Shown: positions 50,301 through 59,800 of the stretch, piece by piece
How positions within the stretch are numbered: position 1 is the first letter of the stretch
Layout of the letters: each line of letters opens with the position of its first letter
From: an uncultured Collinsella sp.
Lineage (GTDB): Bacteria; Actinomycetota; Coriobacteriia; Coriobacteriales; Coriobacteriaceae
DNA: 64,000 nt
Direction: 5' to 3'
NCBI GenBank assembly: GCA_958412345.1
Contig: CATYSO010000011.1
Span: 1 to 64,000, forward strand
Program-made: the position numbers and the translations under genes
The notes under the pieces: model-generated
What the model was told of the DNA's origin: nothing
The model's database searches: none
Seen by the model: only the letters and a program-made list of their open reading frames with translations

Positions 50301-50797
50301 TCATCCATGCGCGCGTCCGAAAGATCGGAGAGCGCCGCCACAAGGCTCGGGCTCGTGGGGACGGGCGCCGGAAAGGGAAAGTTGGGGTTGACGGCCGGCG
50401 CTTTTGGCGCGGTGCGTGCGGGCTGTTTCGGCTGTGCCGTAAACGTGCGGACCGGCGTGCGCAAACCTTCGACGGGCTCGGCGCCGCTGGCATCCAAATA
50501 CGCCAGAGCCGTGGCAATAGCGTGCTTGCACATACCGGGGTAACGATAGGCGGCGGGGCAATCGCAGTCGTAGTCGATCACCTCGTGCTCGTCCATGTCG
50601 AGCGCCACGTGCGTCTTGTACAGGTCGCCGCGCGAACCGCGCACCGAGCCCTCAACCGTCACGTTTTTGGAGAAGCGCGAGCCGCTGTCCTCGATCGACA
50701 GCACGGCGCCGTTGAGCATGAGCGAACGCCCCTTCATAAAGGTGCCGCTCAGCGCCGCCTCTTTCCGGAGCGCCTGCACAAACGTCCCCTGCGCCAT
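47336..50797 (-). CDS. SWIM-finger SNF2/SWI2-family DNA-dependent ATPase
   Basis: A 1,153-residue Snf2-type translocase. A SWIM zinc finger (CDCPAAYRYPGMCKHAIATA) lies near residues 58-80. A large bacterial SNF2-associated region spans ~130-690. The motor follows: LADDMGLGKTLQMI (Walker A, ~715), VVLDEAQYIKNP (DEAQ, motif II), ALTGTPIENRLSELW (motif III), and helicase C with LISLKAGGVGLNLTAADVV and DRAHRIGQ (motifs V and VI). These proteins probably remodel protein-DNA complexes in repair or recombination. GGAGG lies before ATG 50797. The dnaE stop is 29 bases upstream, so the two are probably co-transcribed. Confidence 0.95.
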   Translation of the reverse strand: MAQGTFVQALRKEAALSGTFMKGRSLMLNGAVLSIEDSGSRFSKNVTVEGSVRGSRGDLYKTHVALDMDEHEVIDYDCDCPAAYRYPGMCKHAIATALAYLDASGAEPVEGLRTPVRTFTAQPKQPARTAPKAPAVNPNFPFPAPVPTSPSLVAALSDLSDARMDELASMRRKLAGTVDPDAPKAALEPSLVPYYNPLFADRFSWALEFRIRCGSVSYVVKDIDGMADAYVRGGMFSYGKKLTFAHSPEAFDETSAKLLNLVVTTVAYLDDITSSRSASYDFARSGFVAERQLPLSEHSIVYVLDLLRGQTISFEPAWSRGTTHRTYDVAVEVPPEGEDEALAKRPPLLAAKIAPAAGGSYDLRLPADMYCFASGDAAYLVDTRRARRTDAAFAQHAASFLSRLLPCRTPAHIAAEQVGEFCRMALPILRDYTDLTAPAALDTVAPEPSFAMAIGVDDGLVTCKITVTYGDWSADLFSLGAPGSPFEEQRPGVPPRDEIAEFRVMDTAALYFDFYEGGLAFGERDDARLFCLLTEGLSALSELGEVMLSDRLRQVSVRPAPKLSVRATVKSNLLDVELGASGLSAADLAIYLDSYKRHQTFARLTSGDIVRLDEGARAAFGLAEDLGVDAVDLLDGVSLPASSTLFVDSMLARTPALEADRDAAFHRTVERLDTLGKMDFTVPASLKATMRGYQVDGYQWLGSLEHLGLGGILADDMGLGKTLQMIAHILARVEAGGTKPTLVVCPASLVYNWTAELERFAPSLDVCAIVGAKAQRRVQIAGAAEHNVVVTSYDLMRRDIDEYVEQDFARVVLDEAQYIKNPLTQVARAAKRLPAGVRFALTGTPIENRLSELWSIFDFLMPGLLGTRESFAKRFESPVEHAEGDSAARLQALVSPFVLRRVKEDVVADLPEKIEDTVMAQLTGEQRKLYLANQDRIAQQVQHREAGEFKKDKLKVLAELTKLRQICCDPRLHYEDYKAGSAKLDTCMELVHGALDGGHRILLFSQFTGMLDIIGKRLAKEDIAFLKLTGASSKESRAKMVAQFQAGEVPVFLISLKAGGVGLNLTAADVVIHYDPWWNVAAQDQATDRAHRIGQQHTVTVYKLIAKDTIEERIMQMQESKRDLVNSVLGGDGISSALFTREDVLALLGGDGR

Positions 50798-50825
50798 CAC
50801 TTCCTCCAATCTCACCCCGGGTAGC

Positions 50826-53800
50826 TTAGATCACCGTCACGCGACCCTGGTTACCCACAATGGCCTTGGCCTCGGCCAGCAGCGGAATCGAACGCGCGTT
50901 GACCTTGGCAGGTACCTCGGCACGCAGCACGCGCCCGTCCACCTGCTCGATAAAGATCTCCACGCGGTCGCCGCCCGGGTTAGCGGTGAGCACCGTGGCC
51001 AGGCGCGCCATATTGCCCTGGCTAAAGCGGCTGTTAGGCACCATGACCTCAAACACCTTGGGCTTGTTGTTCTCCTCGTTGAGCTCGAGCGGCACGATCT
51101 CCTGCGCGATGATCTGGTCGCCGCGGTCCGAGCGCTCGAGCTTGCCCTTAATGCGCACAAAGGCATCGGACAGCTGCGCGCCGGTCTCGGGATCGACCTC
51201 GCCGTACAGGTACCCCTCGGCCTCTTTATAGGTCTTGGGGAACACGACGACGGTGGCCTCGCCTTCCATGTCCTCGAGCTGCACGATGCCCATGGGGTCA
51301 CCGTTTTTGGTCACGCGCTTGGACACGCTCGAGACCATGCCGGCCCACCACAGCGCCTTGCCCTCGGGAATCTCCTGGTTGATGGTGCCGCCCGTAGGAT
51401 TCTGAACTTCGTAGCCGGTATCGATCTGCGAGAACGAGAAGTCGCGCGCCTTGGCTAGTGCATACTCAAACGGGCGCAGCGGGTGGTCCGAGACATAGAT
51501 GCCCAGAACCTCTTTCTCCTGGCTCAGCTTGAGGTGTCGGTCCCATTCCTGGCCGTCCGGATCGGGCACGCTGACCTCGAAGCCCGAGCCCTCAACGTCG
51601 CCAAACATATCGAAGAACGAGGTCTGGCCGCTCGCGCGGTCCTTCTGGCGCTTTATCGCGGCGTCGATGATGTTCTCGGGGTTGTTCTTGTCCACAAAGT
51701 GCATCATCTGACGACGCGGATACCCCGTGGAGTCGAAGGCGCCCGCCTTGATGAGCGATTCGATCACGCGACGGTTGGCCTGGCTCGAGTCCACGCGCTC
51801 GACAAAGTCGTGCAGTGTCTTAAACGGACCGCCCGCCTCGCGCTCGGCGATAATCGCCTGCGCCACGCCGGTGCCCACGCCGCGGATGCCGGCCAGACCA
51901 AAGCGCACGCCCTCCTTGGTAGCCGTGAACTCGGTACCGGACTCGTTGACATCTGGCGAAAGCACGGGGATGCCGTCGTGACGGCATGCCGAGACGTAGT
52001 GCACGATCTTGTCGGTCTTGCCCGTGTAGGACGTCAGAACGGCCGCCATGTACTCGTGCGGATAGTGCGCCTTGAGCCACGCCGTCTGCATAACCAGGAT
52101 GGCGTAGCCGGCGGAGTGCGACTTGTTAAAGGCGTAAGATGCGAACTCGAGAACATCGTCCCAAATCTTCTGGGCGACCTCGCGCGTGTAGTTGTTCTTG
52201 ATAGCGCCGTTCATCCAGTGGTCGTAGGTGGTCTCGTCCGAGCCATCCTCCCAGTGCAGCACCGTCGACGTGAGCAGCTTGATCTTTTTCTTAGCCACGG
52301 GTTTACGGATACGCGAGTCCGATTCGCCCTTGGAGAAGCCGCACATCTCGACGGAGATGAGCATAACCTGCTCCTGGTAGACCATGGTGCCGTAGGTTTC
52401 GCCCAGGATGTCGTCCAGGCGGTCGTCGTAGGAGACGGCCGGCTCCTTGCCGTTCATACGGTTGATGTAGGACGAGACCATGCCGGCGCCCAGCGGGCCC
52501 GGGCGGTACAGGGCGATCAATGCTACGACGTGCTTGTACTCGGTGGGCTTCATGTTCTTGATCGTGGCCGTCATGCCGGCGGACTCGACCTGGAAGACGC
52601 CGGCGGTGTGGCCGGAACCCATGAGCTTAAAGATCTCGGGGTCGTCAAAGGGAATCTCTTCCTCTTTGATGTCGATGCCGAAGTTCTTTTTGATGTTTGC
52701 CTTGGCCTTGGAGATAACAGTCAGCGTGCGCAGGCCCAAGAAGTCCATCTTGAGCAAGCCCATGTCGGCAACGGTATGGCCCTCGTACTGGGTAATCTCG
52801 ACGCCGCCCTTGGTGTCGAGCTTGGTGGGCACGTGCTCGTTGACGGGGTCGCGGCAGATCAGAACGGCGCACGCGTGCACGCCCTCGCCACGGGTGAGGC
52901 CCTCGATTGAGAGCGCCGTGTCGATGATGCGGCGGGCGTCGTCGTCCTTTTTATATGCCTCGGCAAAATCGGGGTTAAACAGGTCCTCTTTGCCGGGTTG
53001 CTTTTCGAGCACCTGCTTGAGCTTGACCTTGGGGTCGCTCGAGACCATCTTGGACAGACGCTGGCCCATGTAGACCGGGTAGTCCAGGACGCGAGCGGCG
53101 TCGTTGATGGCCTGCTTGGCCTTAATGGTCGAGTAGGTGATGACGTGGGTGACCTTCTCGGGGCCGTAGAGCTGGCGAACGTGCTCCACGACCTCGAGGC
53201 GCCGCTCATCGTCGAAGTCCATATCGATATCGGGCATCTCGGTACGCTGCGGAGACAGGAACCTCTCGAACATCAGGCCGTTCTCGAGCGGGTCGAACGC
53301 GGTGATGTTCATGGCGTAGGCGACGATAGCGCCGGCGGCCGAGCCACGGCCGGGGCCGACGCCGATGCCGTTGTCCTTGGCCCATTGCACGTACTCGGCG
53401 ACGATCAAGAAGTAGGCGGCAAAGCCCTTGTCGCAGATGACTTTGTATTCGTACTCAAAGCGCTCTTTGATGTTGACGCCACCGATCTCGCGCGTGGCCC
53501 AGTCGTCGCCGTAGTGCTGGCGCAGGCCCTTCTCGCACTCGCGGCGGAACTGGCTCTCGTGCGTCTCGCCGGGGTCGAGCAGCGGGAAGCGCGGCAGGAT
53601 GATGGAGTCCCAGTCCAGCTCAACATAGCACTTGTCGGCGATCTCGAGCGTGTTGTCGCAGGCCTCGGGGCAATACGGGAACATCGCCCGCATCTCCTCC
53701 TCGGTCTTCATGTAAAACTCCGAGCCGGTCATGCGCATGCGGTTAGGGTCGTCGACCTTGGCGTTCATGCCAATGCACATGATGACGTCCTGCACCGGCG

Positions 53801-54629
53801 CGTCCTCGCGGCGCAGGTAGTGGAAGTCGTTGGTGGCAATGACCTTGACGCCCACCTGCTTGGCGATATCGATGAGCGTGCGGTCCATCTGCTCGTCGGT
53901 CAGGCCGTTGTCGGTGGTGATGCCGTGTTCCTGGATCTCGATGTAAAAATCGCCGGGGTCAAAGGTATCGCGGAAGGTCTCGGCCCACTTGATGGCGCCC
54001 TCCATGTCACCGCGGTCGATGTATTTGGGAATGATGCCCGCGATGCAGGCGCTCGTGCAGATCATGCCCTTGGCGTGGCGGCGCAGGTTGTCGAGCGTCA
54101 CGCGGGGCTTGTAGTAAAAGCCCTGCACGGCTGCCTCGGAAACCGTCTGCATCAGGTTGACGTAGCCCTCCTGGTCCTTGGCCAGAAGGATCATGTGGTA
54201 GAGCTCGGGCTTATGGTCGCGGGCAAGGGTCTCGTCCGGCGTAAAGTAGACCTCGCAGCCAAAGATGGGCTTGATGACCAGGGGTGGCTTGAGCTCGTCG
54301 ATGTTGCCCTTCTCGTCCCACATGGCCATGTCCTTCACATACTGGGCATGCTCGCGCGGGTTTGACTCAGGATCGGGCTCCACCAGCTCGTCGCGGCGGT
54401 CCTTTTCCAAGAAGGCCTTGTCGTGGCTCCAAGTTTTGTACTCGGGCGTGTTGTGGTTGACGGCATCGCAGGCCAGCGCCAGGTCGGGCACGCCATACAT
54501 GTAGCCGTGGTCGGTAATGGCGACGGCGGGCATGCCCAACTCTACGGCGCGGTTGACCATATCCTGGATACGGGTTGCGCCGTCGAGCATGGAGAAAACA
54601 GTGTGATTGTGCAGATGGACAAATGCCAT
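50826..54629 (-). CDS. dnaE: DNA polymerase III alpha subunit
   Basis: A 1,267-residue DnaE-type replicative polymerase. The PHP domain at the N-terminus has the metal motifs HLHNHT and ITDHGYMYG. The palm has the catalytic EMPDIDMDFDDERR near residue 470 (DxDxD). The fingers region, tandem HhH and an OB-fold (TKNGDPMGIVQLEDMEGEATVVVFP) follow in order. The length is close to other DnaE (about 1,160-1,200) with a slightly longer C-terminus. ATG 54629 has GGAG eight bases upstream. It is followed within 29 bases by the SNF2 gene. No beta clamp or other pol III genes are in the window. Confidence 0.98.
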   Translation of the reverse strand: MAFVHLHNHTVFSMLDGATRIQDMVNRAVELGMPAVAITDHGYMYGVPDLALACDAVNHNTPEYKTWSHDKAFLEKDRRDELVEPDPESNPREHAQYVKDMAMWDEKGNIDELKPPLVIKPIFGCEVYFTPDETLARDHKPELYHMILLAKDQEGYVNLMQTVSEAAVQGFYYKPRVTLDNLRRHAKGMICTSACIAGIIPKYIDRGDMEGAIKWAETFRDTFDPGDFYIEIQEHGITTDNGLTDEQMDRTLIDIAKQVGVKVIATNDFHYLRREDAPVQDVIMCIGMNAKVDDPNRMRMTGSEFYMKTEEEMRAMFPYCPEACDNTLEIADKCYVELDWDSIILPRFPLLDPGETHESQFRRECEKGLRQHYGDDWATREIGGVNIKERFEYEYKVICDKGFAAYFLIVAEYVQWAKDNGIGVGPGRGSAAGAIVAYAMNITAFDPLENGLMFERFLSPQRTEMPDIDMDFDDERRLEVVEHVRQLYGPEKVTHVITYSTIKAKQAINDAARVLDYPVYMGQRLSKMVSSDPKVKLKQVLEKQPGKEDLFNPDFAEAYKKDDDARRIIDTALSIEGLTRGEGVHACAVLICRDPVNEHVPTKLDTKGGVEITQYEGHTVADMGLLKMDFLGLRTLTVISKAKANIKKNFGIDIKEEEIPFDDPEIFKLMGSGHTAGVFQVESAGMTATIKNMKPTEYKHVVALIALYRPGPLGAGMVSSYINRMNGKEPAVSYDDRLDDILGETYGTMVYQEQVMLISVEMCGFSKGESDSRIRKPVAKKKIKLLTSTVLHWEDGSDETTYDHWMNGAIKNNYTREVAQKIWDDVLEFASYAFNKSHSAGYAILVMQTAWLKAHYPHEYMAAVLTSYTGKTDKIVHYVSACRHDGIPVLSPDVNESGTEFTATKEGVRFGLAGIRGVGTGVAQAIIAEREAGGPFKTLHDFVERVDSSQANRRVIESLIKAGAFDSTGYPRRQMMHFVDKNNPENIIDAAIKRQKDRASGQTSFFDMFGDVEGSGFEVSVPDPDGQEWDRHLKLSQEKEVLGIYVSDHPLRPFEYALAKARDFSFSQIDTGYEVQNPTGGTINQEIPEGKALWWAGMVSSVSKRVTKNGDPMGIVQLEDMEGEATVVVFPKTYKEAEGYLYGEVDPETGAQLSDAFVRIKGKLERSDRGDQIIAQEIVPLELNEENNKPKVFEVMVPNSRFSQGNMARLATVLTANPGGDRVEIFIEQVDGRVLRAEVPAKVNARSIPLLAEAKAIVGNQGRVTVI

Positions 54630-54869
54630 GTGATGAGCTCCGATGCGGGTTCGTGTTCTGACTGAACGATTTTACCGCACGGCACGGACGGCACCCGAAC
54701 CTAGCCAAACCCACACGGGTAGTCTTTTTGGGACTCTCAAAAAGGGGAATGAGTGCATCCAGATATATCGAGTATTACTGGAACCCCAGCGATGCGCGGA
54801 ATGATTTGTGACGAATAGTCATGTCCATCAAGAAGGCTCGACGCTTCGGATAGCTCGTCAATCGATATA
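54630..54869. other. Intergenic region between dnaE and the MFS gene
   Basis: It contains a GGGACGGGG-family fragment at 54716-54742 (GGTAGTCTTTTTGGGAC with CTTTTTG / CAAAAAG pairing). Beyond that the sequence is AT-rich and no gene is seen. Confidence 0.45.
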
Positions 54870-56069
54870 TCAATTCTTGGAGACCTGTATTCCTACCATT
54901 TTTAATGAAACAACGGCGGTAATTGCTATCGCGATTGCACCAATAATACCGAGCGCTATCTGAATGGGATATAACCCCAACACATGTCCAAATATGGAGA
55001 AAAACATTGCGGAAAAGAGAGCCCTTACCAGAGACGCGACGGAAAGGATCGTCGCGCGAAGATCGTCCGCTATCGCGTCTTGGATTAAGTTTTCCGAAGT
55101 GATATACACCACTTCTGGGAGAAAACAAAGCACCATGCTAAGGCCAAACAAACACAGCGGATTTGAAGCGAACCACGGAAGAATTATGAAAAGGCCAGCC
55201 TCGATTAACATCGAGCCGAGCATGGTATTTCTTTTCCCGAAACGCGATGAGAAGAAATCTGCTGCAATGTAGGCCATCGCATTTACTGCATAGGATGCAC
55301 CGAAAAAGATTCCTATTATGGAGACGGGAGCATCAAATGCGTCGAATACCAACTGATTCAAGTTGTAATAACTCCCATAGAATCCATCGAGCATGCTTGT
55401 GCCGATTAGAAGAAGCAATACCGCAAAAGCGGATTCTCCAATGCACCAGGTTTCGCGTCTGAAGATCTTGGCTACGTCAAACCTTTCCTCCCCAGAGTTT
55501 TTGGAATGGGTCGCTTCCATCCTCTCAATGGGATACAGAAGGAAAAGCTGCAGAAGATAGAAAACGGAAACGCATACGTAGAGTGCACTCCAAGATATTT
55601 GGGCAATGAATGATCCAAGTACGATTGCCACTCCCGTCGCGATTGATTGCGCGGCAAGCAGCTGAGCGTTGATGGTGAGGAAGCGCTCTCCTTGACCGGC
55701 ATTTCGGGCAATTTCATATAAAAGTGCTTGTTCGGATCCCGATTGAAGGGAGTAGGCGAGTGCCTCAACAAGGGAAAGCGCGACGAGAAAGGGGCCTGAG
55801 AGCAGCAGCATGCCAGCCGTATGGAAGAAAAGAAGCAGAACGCCCACTTGAATCGAGAACTTCTTTCCAAAGAAATCGCCTACCAGCCCTGTTGGTAGCT
55901 CGAGGGCGACCGTTGCAATGTTGTACAGGGCTTGATAAAGCGCGATTTCCGTGACAGACATTCCTTTATCCGCAAGGAAAAGTAGAAACACTCCCCGATT
56001 TAAAACAAATCCCGCGAGAACGAAAAAGGCAGAATAGATGTGCAGCTGCGCAGTGGCATTCTTATTCAT
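54870..56069 (-). CDS. MFS transporter, atypical composition
   Basis: A 399-residue major facilitator with about twelve membrane helices. Visible features include helix 1 (HIYSAFFVLAGFVLNRGVFLLF) and the loop 2-3 motif GLVGDFFGKKFS (variant of GxLxDRxGRR). The long central loop is Glu/Lys/Arg-rich (PIERMEATHSKNSGEERFD). The substrate is unknown; similarity in layout is to multidrug or quinolone-type exporters. Base composition is clearly lower in GC than its neighbours and codon use includes many AT-ending codons, suggesting horizontal transfer. GGAAGTG precedes ATG 56069. No regulator is adjacent. Confidence 0.88.
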   Translation of the reverse strand: MNKNATAQLHIYSAFFVLAGFVLNRGVFLLFLADKGMSVTEIALYQALYNIATVALELPTGLVGDFFGKKFSIQVGVLLLFFHTAGMLLLSGPFLVALSLVEALAYSLQSGSEQALLYEIARNAGQGERFLTINAQLLAAQSIATGVAIVLGSFIAQISWSALYVCVSVFYLLQLFLLYPIERMEATHSKNSGEERFDVAKIFRRETWCIGESAFAVLLLLIGTSMLDGFYGSYYNLNQLVFDAFDAPVSIIGIFFGASYAVNAMAYIAADFFSSRFGKRNTMLGSMLIEAGLFIILPWFASNPLCLFGLSMVLCFLPEVVYITSENLIQDAIADDLRATILSVASLVRALFSAMFFSIFGHVLGLYPIQIALGIIGAIAIAITAVVSLKMVGIQVSKN

Positions 56070-56173
56070 TTGGCACTTCCGTCAACTAATTTTGTCGGGC
56101 CGCTCGCTACTGACTCGAAGCCTGAAGTGTCCACAGTTGATGCGAAGAGCGGTAAAGCTTTTGCACAGGGGTA

Positions 56174-56683
56174 TCAATGGAATACATCCGAAGCGTTTTC
56201 GGCAGTATCATCGGCGAAGGCGGGATTAGCCTTTACGCGGCGCTCACCCTCGATGTATTTGACGATTTGATCAATCGTCTGGTTGGCGTGGCTCTTGAGC
56301 TTGCGCTCATAGAAGAAGAGGCCGAGCTTGCCGCGCGTACCAGACGTGTTACCACCCACACCCTGAAAATCCTCGGTATAGGTGAGCTCGCAGGCACCAT
56401 CGCCAGCAGGTGCAGCCTCATAGCGCATGGTATTGATGCCCGCCGCATACTGAAAACGGACCTCATAGAGACACGGGTAGTCAAAGTGCTTGATCTTAAC
56501 CTTGATCGCCGTGCCCTTGGCCTTGCCTTTTGCGGACTGGGCGCGCTTCTCGTACTTATAGCCGTTGAGCTTGTTGCGGCTGGGACGCTTGCCCGTGGCG
56601 TTCTCGATATCCTGCATGATGGACCCCGCCAGAGCGTCAAAAAGCTCCTCCGGCGTCACCTTAAGCGTTTTGGTGAACTGCAT
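56174..56683 (-). CDS. DUF3284-family protein
   Basis: A 169-residue protein with a DUF3284 domain (MQFTKTLKVTPEELFDALAGSIMQDIE..., then KVKIKHFDYPCLYEVRFQYAAGINTMRYEA, then YTEDFQG). The profile is mixed helix and antiparallel strand, like START/SRPBCC-type small-molecule folds, but the function is unknown. AAGGAG is six bases before ATG 56683. A short tail (ANPAFADDTAENASDVFH) is acidic. It is a single gene; a 23-bp hairpin lies between it and addA. The 90 bases between its stop and the MFS start contain no gene. Confidence 0.78.
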   Translation of the reverse strand: MQFTKTLKVTPEELFDALAGSIMQDIENATGKRPSRNKLNGYKYEKRAQSAKGKAKGTAIKVKIKHFDYPCLYEVRFQYAAGINTMRYEAAPAGDGACELTYTEDFQGVGGNTSGTRGKLGLFFYERKLKSHANQTIDQIVKYIEGERRVKANPAFADDTAENASDVFH

Positions 56684-56744
56684 GATGGCTCCTTATTCGT
56701 TTGAACCGTTCGAGCCATTGTACCGCCCCAGGCTCTCCCATGCG

Positions 56745-56807
56745 TTGCGGTGAAATACGGACTGTTTGGCGGCTTTTTTGGCCAAAACAGTCCGTATTCC
56801 ACCGCAA
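56745..56807. repeat. 23-bp palindromic hairpin of the TTGCGGTGA family
   Basis: Arms 56745-56767 and 56785-56807 pair with one mismatch (TTGCGGTGAAATACGGACTG in the left arm). The hairpin at 5566-5630 begins with the same TTGCGGTGA. It lies just beyond the addA stop codon. It has no T-run on either side, so it is more a repeat than a simple terminator. Confidence 0.7.
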
Positions 56808-56819
56808 GTTATCTGAGGG

Positions 56820-59800
56820 CTAAAGGTTGTAGGTGACTACTTGAGGTTCGGCGGGTTCGACGAAGATGGTTGGATTCGCCTGCTCCACGCGGACGAACTT
56901 GACGGTCACCGTCTTAAAGCCCGCCTTGTGCAGAACATCAGCGTAGACGCGCGCCTGCAGGGCGTGCTTCTCCTGCAGCTGTTCCGGCGTCTCGTCCGGC
57001 GTGCCGCCCGTCTTGTAGTCGATGACCAGCGCGCGTGACGAATCCGCCGGGTTCGTCGCCAAAGCGTCGATGGCGCCTTCGGCATATGCACCGTAGCGGG
57101 CGATGTCCTCGTCCTCGCAGCCCAGCGAGAAGAACGGTACCTCGGCACGGATGCACGGCCAGGCAAGAAGCTCGGCACGGACCGACGACTTGAGCCAGCG
57201 ATCCAGAGCGACATCGAAGCGCTCGCGCTGTTCTGGCGTCAAGCGCCACAGGCGAGCCAGGGCGTCGGCGCGCGCAGCGGGCAACGCATCGGCACCCATC
57301 TCGATGAGCCACTGGCAAGCAGCATGGAAGGCCGAGCCCAGCGCCATGGGATTGCCGGCGGGCTCGGCAGCGGTCACGTCCGCATCCGTCATCTCCGAGC
57401 CATCCGACTCCGCATCATCGCCAGCCTCGTCCACAGGCACGCGCGTCTCGGCGGCACGGTCCTCGGCCTCGGCATGCAGCGCCGCGGCAATCGACGAATA
57501 GCTGTACGAATCACGCGCCGGGAACGGGCAGGTGCCCATGCGTACGCCCACCGCCTGGGGATACACAAGCTCAAACGAATCGGGCTCGGGGTCGGCAGGA
57601 CCGGGAACGGCGGCGCGGGCATCCGCACCGGCACCCTCCGGCTCCGCATCGCCGCGGACAAGCCTGCCCTCGACATCCAGCGAAGCGTTGACCTCAAACG
57701 CCTGCTCGCCAAACGTAAAGTCCGCGAGCGAAATGAGCTCGTAGTCGCCCGGCTGGGAGTTGTCGAACACCAGGCGGTCGGCATCGAGCTGCGGCATGTC
57801 CAGAGCGTCGGTAGGCAGAATACGACGCAGCACGTCGTAGGTCAGATCCGTCTCGACGTCGAAGGTCGGCGCCGTCACCTTACCACGGCTCACGCCGGCA
57901 TCCATCGCCAGAATGACCAGCTCTCGCGCACGCGTCATGGCGACATAGAGCAAGCGGGCCCGCTCCTCGAGCGAAAGCTGCAGGTCGTCGTTGCGCAGGC
58001 GGGCAAATGCCTCGGCGGGAGAGCCCGTCGCACAGACGTCCTCCATGAGCTTCGGCGGCAGCCACAACGATGTGCCCTTACCCTTAAACGCATGCTCAAA
58101 CTGCTTTTTGACGTCGTCGCCCTTCACAAAGGTTCCGTCGGCGAGCTTAACGCCGTCGAAGCGTGCCGGCAGCGCCACGACCTGCGCTCCGCCCTCGACA
58201 CGCCCCATCTGAGCCGCACCCGAGGACTTACGCACGCCAAAGCACTCGGCAACCGCTACGACCGGATACTCCAGGCCCTTGGACGCATGCACGGTCATGA
58301 TGCGCACCGCGCCGTCGCCCTCCTCGTTGAGGGCGCCCGGGGCCTCCTTGCCCGCCAAGAAGCGGTCGAAGGCAAGCGCAATGGAACGCGGCGAGTTACC
58401 GAACTCGGCCTCCGCCTCGGCCACGGCATCGAGCGCCTTAAGCACGTTGGCGGCAATGGCCTTGCCCTCGGGACCACGCTGTGCCAAACGCACAAACCAG
58501 CCGGAGGCGTTGACAGTATCGCGCGCGATGGCGGCGAACGAATCGCGCCCCACACGGCGAAGCGCGTAGCGCAGCACCTCGCGGACGCGCGTCACGAGCG
58601 GCAGGTTTTGCAGGCCCGGCACATCGGAATCGCTCATGATGCCCGCATCGATGTTGCGGCGTGAGGTCTCCCCCGTCTGATCGTCAAGCTTGGTCGCCAG
58701 CGCCAAAAACTCCTGGGCGCCCAGCGCAAACATCGGCGATGCCAGCAGCGGCATAAGGCCCTGCGCCGTATCGGCCGGATTGGCGAGTGCGCAGACCAGG
58801 GCACGCACCGTCTGCACCTCGGCTGCCTGGGCAAAGACCGAGCCGCCTGCGATCACGCAGTCGAGCCCCTGGTCGCGGAAGGCCTGCGCATAGACATCGG
58901 CGTTGGTCATGCGGCCCAGCAGCAGGACCATGCTGCCCTGGGGCTGGCCCGCTTTAACGAGTGCTTGGAATCGCTCCGCAATCGCGCGAGCTTTCGCCTG
59001 CGTTCGCTCCTGGGTGCTGCCGCCGGCAACGAGCAGCGCCTGGCGGCGCGATGCCTTCGCCTTGAGCTTGTCCTCGCGTTTGTCGCTCGGTTCAAGATCC
59101 AAGAACCCCTGCATCAAACCACCGGTGTCGCCGTCAAAGACGCGCGCTACGTAGCGCAACACCTCGTCGTGGCTGCGGAAGTTGCGCACGAGTTTGACGA
59201 GTTCGCCAGCGGGGGCATCGGACGCGGCAGCCGTCTCGGACGCAGCAGAGGAGCCCACCTTGCGCTCCTGGCGACGGAATACCTCGACCTCGGCGCCACG
59301 GAAGCGGTAGATCGACTGCTGCGCATCGCCTACGGTGCACAGCGCGCGCTCCCCCGCGCCCGTCAGGTAACGGATCAGGTCAACCTGCATCTGGTCGGTA
59401 TCCTGGAACTCATCGATCATGACCATCTTAAAGCGACCCTCATAGGCCGCTCGGATGGCGGGATAATCGCGCAGCGCCTCGTACGCCATGCGCAGCAGGT
59501 CGTTGTTATCAAGCGCGGACTGGCCGGCCTTGAGCGCACGGTACTCCGCCTCCACAGCACGAGCAAGCCCCACCAGCGCATCAAGCGCGGGACCACCACA
59601 GGCCAGCACGATATTGATAAATGCATCGGCAGCCTCGGCCTTGAGCAGCTCCACCTGTTCCTTAGGGAACGCCTTGCTCGCCCGAGGCATGCTGCACGAC
59701 ATCATGAGTCGCGCCGCATCCTCCATCGTTTTGCCGCTCGCCTCGAACGCGTCGATGGCGTCGAGCGCCACCTGCGCTTTCTCGGTCGCGGCCTTGCTTG

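Noticed and set aside
54775..55128. A 117-codon frame overlapping the end of the MFS gene
   Set aside because: It is out of frame with the transporter, has no ribosome site and no recognisable domain.
56096..56180. A possible gene remnant between the MFS and DUF3284 genes
   Set aside because: The plus-strand peptide (STNFVGPLATDSKPEVSTVD) is suggestive but has no start, no ribosome site and no known family.
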